A stretch of DNA of 64,000 bases from an uncultured Flavobacterium sp. (GTDB taxonomy: Bacteria; Bacteroidota; Bacteroidia; Flavobacteriales; Flavobacteriaceae): positions 62,001 to 126,000 of the forward strand of contig NZ_CAMLDD010000012.1 in the NCBI RefSeq assembly GCF_946478785.1. Direction: 5' to 3'. Positions 60,873 through 64,000 of this stretch are shown one piece after another (position 1 is the first letter of the stretch; each line of letters opens with the position of its first letter). A program made the translations under genes and the position numbers. The notes beneath the pieces are model-generated. The model saw only the letters and a list, made by a program, of their open reading frames with translations. It had not been told where the DNA came from and did not search any database.

Positions 60873-61120
60873 GTCACTTCGACGAAGGAGAAGTCACATA
60901 AAGTATGAACGTTTGTTGCTCAATAAATCGAAATGAAAAAATTGTCGAGATAAATTGAGTTATTCGAAATGATAATTTAAAACCTTCTTGAGACTTAAAC
61001 ATAAGCTTTAAATAATTGTATCATTCTTAGTTTTTTTATCACTTCGACGAAGGAGAAATCACATAAAGGATTTACAGTTCGTTGCTCTCTGGATGTGATT
61101 TCTCCTTCGTCGAAATGACA
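60873..61120. repeat. Two copies of an intergenic inverted-repeat element
   Basis: The arm CACTTCGACGAAGGAG occurs at 60874-60889 and again at 61040-61055 (with continuing AA[G/A]TCACATAAAG). An inverted copy ends the second element (61093-61120); arm-to-arm pairing there extends to about 26 bp with one mismatch. Both elements contain GTTGCTC in the spacer (60915-60921, 61081-61087), and the first has a worn right arm ending TCGAAATGA. This is a known kind of flavobacterial intergenic repeat; no gene is present. Confidence 0.85.
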
Positions 61121-61155
61121 AGATTGTAGAAAAAACTTTGACCTTTGTTCATTTA

Positions 61156-61773
61156 TTACAACTTTAAATCCTCATTAAACTCTTTCTCAGATTCAATCGT
61201 TTTTCCATTGTATTGCAGTTTCCAGCCCATTGAATTTGTCAGGATTAAAATCTTGGACAATTCACTAATCAACCTGTTTTGAGCATTTGTTTTTAAGGAA
61301 GATTTGTCAATTTTCTTTGCCAGATTAGCTTTCACAGATTTGTTGATTTTATTGTAATCATCACCCGTAAACGGGTTCAATTTGCTTTGCTCAACATCAT
61401 AAAACTTGATATCAGGATTGATTGTAATTTCTTCTTTTGGAATATTTAAGATCGTAATGGTTTTATTTTTTTCGTCAATATCATATTTCATCTTATGCAA
61501 ATCGTAGGCAACAGTAACATTTGCATTTACAACAATAAGGGCTTTCTTTTCGAAAGAAATCATATTCATTAAATACTTCTGCTGATTTTTATACGTGATA
61601 ACTTCGGAAAAATGTCCCTCAGTAACGACTAACTTACCGACATTCAAAATTTGCTGCTGAATCAGGTTCGTATTATATTCAATAGAATCGTCTTCTTTTT
61701 TGAAGTCACAATATTTAAAAGCAAATATTATTGCGATTACAATTCCGGTACCAACTAAAATTCTTTTAAGCAT
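61156..61773 (-). CDS. DUF4230-domain membrane-anchored protein
   Basis: The protein has 205 residues. It starts with a hydrophobic anchor (about 4-20, ILVGTGIVIAIIFAF) followed by a charged linker. DUF4230 (about 35-190) shows LVVTEGHFSEVITYKN, KKALIVVNANVTVAYDLHKM and ITILNIPKEEITINPDIKFYD, the usual order of this family. The function is unknown; the protein probably faces the periplasm. It is divergent from the gene at 61987. Confidence 0.85.
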   Translation of the reverse strand: MLKRILVGTGIVIAIIFAFKYCDFKKEDDSIEYNTNLIQQQILNVGKLVVTEGHFSEVITYKNQQKYLMNMISFEKKALIVVNANVTVAYDLHKMKYDIDEKNKTITILNIPKEEITINPDIKFYDVEQSKLNPFTGDDYNKINKSVKANLAKKIDKSSLKTNAQNRLISELSKILILTNSMGWKLQYNGKTIESEKEFNEDLKL

Positions 61774-61942
61774 AATTTTGATTTAATAATTGTAAATGAT
61801 GTAGCTAATTTAAGGCTTTTTTGAGAAGGATTCTTAGTTATTTCAAAAACCTCTTTTATAAAATAAACGATAAAACTCGTCCAACATTGAAATTATGTAA
61901 GATTATCAGCCATTTACATAAGCAGCAGGCAGATCTTCTGTG

Positions 61943-61950
61943 TAATTTTG
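61943..61950 (+). promoter_or_regulatory. Candidate -7 element for the SpoIIAA-like gene
   Basis: TAATTTTG (TAnnTTTG) lies 36 bases before the start codon at 61987; no good TTG is found at -33. Confidence 0.4.
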
Positions 61951-61986
61951 TGAAAAATGAATTTAACCTGCAAAATATAAAATATC

Positions 61987-62361
61987 ATGATCGAAAAAAT
62001 TAAAGAATTACCACCAAATATGATTGGTTTTAAAACAGCCGGACATATTATTAAAGGCGATGTTGATTTTGTTACTTCAGAGGTAAGGCTTTTAATTGAG
62101 GATGCTCCGAAACTTAATTATTTGCTCTTTTTTGACAATTCACCAACTGACTTTACGTTAGGTGCCTGGCTACATGAAGCTTTACTGAGTATTAAAAACA
62201 TTACAAAATGGACACGTGCTGCGATTGTAACAGATTGTCAGAGAATGATCAATTTTACTAAAGTTTTTAACACCATAATGCCGGGTGAATTTAAAGGTTT
62301 TAAAAAAGAAGATTATTTACTGGCAGTAGATTGGACAGCAGAGAAAATTGATTTGGATTAA
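61987..62361 (+). CDS. SpoIIAA-like (STAS-superfamily) protein
   Basis: The protein has 124 residues. It matches the SpoIIAA-like family (PF11964): MIGFKTAGHIIKGDVDFVTS, LNYLLFFDNSPTDFTLGAWL, HEALLSIKNITKWTRAAIVT and FKGFKKEDYLLAVDWTAEK. The alternation of beta strands and helices fits a STAS fold. The SpoIIAA anti-anti-sigma Ser is not evident, so a phospho-switch role is uncertain. It is followed 17 bases later by a PNPOx-like protein; the two form an operon. Confidence 0.78.
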   Translation: MIEKIKELPPNMIGFKTAGHIIKGDVDFVTSEVRLLIEDAPKLNYLLFFDNSPTDFTLGAWLHEALLSIKNITKWTRAAIVTDCQRMINFTKVFNTIMPGEFKGFKKEDYLLAVDWTAEKIDLD

Positions 62362-62378
62362 TATTAAAAATTACGATT

Positions 62379-62879
62379 ATGCAAGAGGATTTAAATAATA
62401 AAGAAGCAGTTGAAAAATTAACAACATTAGTAAAAAGCATTAATGTAGCCATTTTTTGTACAGAACTTACAAAAACGCCTCTTCAATCCAGACCGATGAG
62501 TGTTCAGGATGTTGATGATGAGGGAAATTTATGGTTTATTAGTTCGGCAACGAGCAATAAAAATTTTGAAATTTTAAAAGACAGTCAGGTTCAGCTTTTC
62601 TTTTCTAATAAAGCAACTTCAGAATACCTTTCGATATACGGAAACGCAACTATATACAAAGACCAACAGAAGATCGATGAATTATGGAGTCCTGTTGCCA
62701 AAGCATGGTTTGAGGAAGGCAAAAAAGACCCAAACGTTACAGTTATAAAAGTAACACCATCCGATGCCTATTACTGGGATACAAAAGATGGAAAAATAAT
62801 ATCATTAATTAAAATGGCCGGTTCAGCAATATTTGGGAATACCGCAGATATTGGTGTTGAAGGAAAATTAAAACTATAA
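62379..62879 (+). CDS. Pyridoxamine 5'-phosphate oxidase-like FMN-binding protein (general stress type)
   Basis: The protein has 166 residues and a split-barrel fold: VAIFCTELTKTPLQSRPMSV, LWFISSATSNKNFEILKDSQ, VQLFFSNKATSEYLSIYGNA and VIKVTPSDAYYWDTKDGKI. This is the general-stress-protein-26 subgroup of PNPOx-like proteins (PF16242). It probably binds FMN or F420, but the substrate is unknown. It is transcribed with the SpoIIAA-like gene and ends just before a strong terminator. Confidence 0.83.
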   Translation: MQEDLNNKEAVEKLTTLVKSINVAIFCTELTKTPLQSRPMSVQDVDDEGNLWFISSATSNKNFEILKDSQVQLFFSNKATSEYLSIYGNATIYKDQQKIDELWSPVAKAWFEEGKKDPNVTVIKVTPSDAYYWDTKDGKIISLIKMAGSAIFGNTADIGVEGKLKL

Positions 62880-62895
62880 TAATAAAACTCAAATC

Positions 62896-62938
62896 AAAAT
62901 GCCCCAAATAAGTTCTTGCTTTTTTGGGGCATTTTTTT
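62896..62938 (+). terminator. Rho-independent terminator
   Basis: AAAATGCCCCAAA (62896-62908) pairs perfectly with TTTGGGGCATTTT (62923-62935), followed by more T. It separates the convergent PNPOx-like and LLM genes. Confidence 0.9.
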
Positions 62939-62955
62939 TAAATATAGAATCCAAT

Positions 62956-63963
62956 TTATTTTTTATTCAGCTCATCTATTACTTCTTTCGTCAATCGTAA
63001 GCTTTTCAATTTGGCCTGATGATCAAAAATTGGGCTTGTAATCATCAGCTCATCAATTCTGGCGTAATCAATAAACTTTTTTAAATCTATTACAAGTTGC
63101 TTTTTACTTCCTACAAAAGAACCGGCAGTCATTTGATTGACATGAAAACGTTCTTCTTCGCTCATAATAGCATCGAGGGAATCAACGGGAGGCTGAAGAC
63201 CTTTACGATCATTCCGAATTAAATTCAGGAACATTTGATACAGACTTGTCGATAGTTTTTCTGCTTCTTCATCCGTATCGGCAGCAATTATATTGACGCA
63301 TGCCATGGTTTTAGGTTTTTGCAAAGTGGCAGAAGGCTGAAAATTATCACGATAAAATTCAAAAGCCTGTAACATTTGTCTTGGTGCAAAATGACCTGCA
63401 AAGGCATACGGAAATCCATACGAAGCCGCCAAAGAAGCACTTTCCATACTAGAACCCAAAATCCAGATTGGCACTTTTGTTCCTTCAGCAGGAAAAGCCC
63501 GCACTTTTGCAGTCGCATTTTCTTCCGAGAAATAATCCTGAAGCTTAGAAACGTTTTGCGGAAACCGCTGTGCCTGTTCGAAAAAATCTTTTCTGATAGC
63601 TTCGGCAGTTGGCTGATCGGTTCCCGGAGCTCTTCCAAGACCCAAATCGATTCTTCCGGGATACAATGTTTCCAACGTTCCAAATTGCTCGGCAACGATT
63701 AAAGGCGAATGATTTGGCAGCATGATTCCGCCCGAACCTACCCGGATATTTTGAGTCTGACTTGCAACATATCCAATTAAAACCACAGTGGCAGTACTTG
63801 CAACATGTGCCATATTATGATGTTCCGCAAGCCAAAAACGTTTATAACCCAAGCTATCCGTTAATTGTGCAATTTCTTTAGTTTTGTTTAAAGTTTCAGA
63901 AGCATTGCTATCGTTATTGATGATAGCGAGTTCTAATATGGAGATTGAGATTGGATCTTTCAT
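62956..63963 (-). CDS. LLM-class flavin-dependent oxidoreductase (luciferase-like)
   Basis: A luciferase-like monooxygenase (bacterial_luciferase, PF00296) of 335 residues. Landmarks are KRFWLAEHHNMAHVASTATV at the start, VGSGGIMLPNHSPLIVAEQF, ETLYPGRIDLGLGRAPGTDQ and WILGSSMESASLAASYG. The H-H-N in AEHHN and the G-x-G-R in the phosphate loop are usual for MsnO8-type members of the superfamily. It needs reduced FMN from a separate reductase, which is not adjacent. The substrate is unknown. The 5' end is complete within the window. Confidence 0.88.
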   Translation of the reverse strand: MKDPISISILELAIINNDSNASETLNKTKEIAQLTDSLGYKRFWLAEHHNMAHVASTATVVLIGYVASQTQNIRVGSGGIMLPNHSPLIVAEQFGTLETLYPGRIDLGLGRAPGTDQPTAEAIRKDFFEQAQRFPQNVSKLQDYFSEENATAKVRAFPAEGTKVPIWILGSSMESASLAASYGFPYAFAGHFAPRQMLQAFEFYRDNFQPSATLQKPKTMACVNIIAADTDEEAEKLSTSLYQMFLNLIRNDRKGLQPPVDSLDAIMSEEERFHVNQMTAGSFVGSKKQLVIDLKKFIDYARIDELMITSPIFDHQAKLKSLRLTKEVIDELNKK

Positions 63964-64000
63964 GTAGAATAATTCTTTTTACAAAAATAATTCATTTGAA

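Noticed and set aside
61821..62003. 60-codon plus-strand open frame before the SpoIIAA-like gene
   Set aside because: It contains the likely promoter of that gene and overlaps its start; no family-like sequence.
1..64000. Prophage, integrative element or insertion sequence
   Set aside because: No integrase, transposase, terminase or conjugation gene was recognised anywhere in the window.
1..64000. CRISPR array or cas genes
   Set aside because: No regularly spaced direct repeats; the repeats seen are inverted and isolated.

Overview
The window is AT-rich chromosomal DNA from a member of the Bacteroidota, most likely a Flavobacterium. The evidence is promoters of the TTG-N19-21-TAnnTTTG type, a TonB-dependent receptor, SusC and GH43 remnants, DUF4625 lipoproteins, flavobacterial housekeeping genes (lysS, rnhB, lipB, hemL, hutU, ilvA), and many lipoproteins whose signal Cys is followed by Ser/Asn/Asp. 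No rRNA, intact tRNA, prophage, insertion sequence or CRISPR array was seen.

Layout. 1-2.6 kb is a gene graveyard: a frameshifted AbiEii-type nucleotidyltransferase tail, a susC 5' part joined in the same orientation to a GH43 beta-xylosidase 3' part (it looks like an internal deletion in a polysaccharide-utilisation locus), and a 5'-truncated, frameshifted secreted protein. 2.7-9.7 kb is a co-directional block that looks like a transition-metal (probably zinc) uptake locus: a His/Cys-rich small membrane protein behind a promoter with an overlapping palindrome, three DUF4625-type lipoproteins, a TonB-dependent receptor and an AztD-like lipoprotein. 10-14 kb holds a zinc-ribbon protein, a small membrane protein, a DUF389 protein and NhaA. 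14.1-21.4 kb is a complete RND efflux operon (adaptor, pump, outer-membrane factor) flanked on both sides by paralogous small secreted proteins, plus a histidine-kinase relic. 21.6-32.1 kb is an accessory or stress-type region: a beta-helix-like secreted protein, MscS, a DHA2 MFS exporter, an SPW-repeat protein, small membrane and hydrophilic proteins, an SDR with a lipoprotein signal, and DUF763.

From 32.2 kb on the content is mostly core genome: a CBS-domain cysteine synthase/cystathionine beta-synthase-like enzyme, a putative porin, RNase HII, an SDR, a Crp-family regulator, LipB and LysS. A two-gene RloA/RloB (AbiL-like) ATPase-TOPRIM defence candidate follows at 42.5-44.3 kb. After that come two D-2-hydroxyacid dehydrogenases, HemL, a GH73/LysM amidase-type protein, an ACC deaminase/D-cysteine desulfhydrase homologue, urocanate hydratase, threonine dehydratase, a truncated haemoglobin, an aromatic amino-acid hydroxylase, a DUF4230 protein, a SpoIIAA-like protein, a PNPOx-like protein and an LLM flavin-dependent oxidoreductase. 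The amino-acid catabolic genes (hutU, ilvA, the Phe hydroxylase, the D-Cys desulfhydrase homologue) sit close together but are not one operon.

Non-coding features include ten rho-independent terminators, a structured RNA-like element before lysS, a tRNA-like remnant after lysS, a 21-bp perfect inverted repeat at 23.0 kb and several intergenic repeats of a kind common in flavobacteria. All assignments come from reading the sequence; no database search was run.
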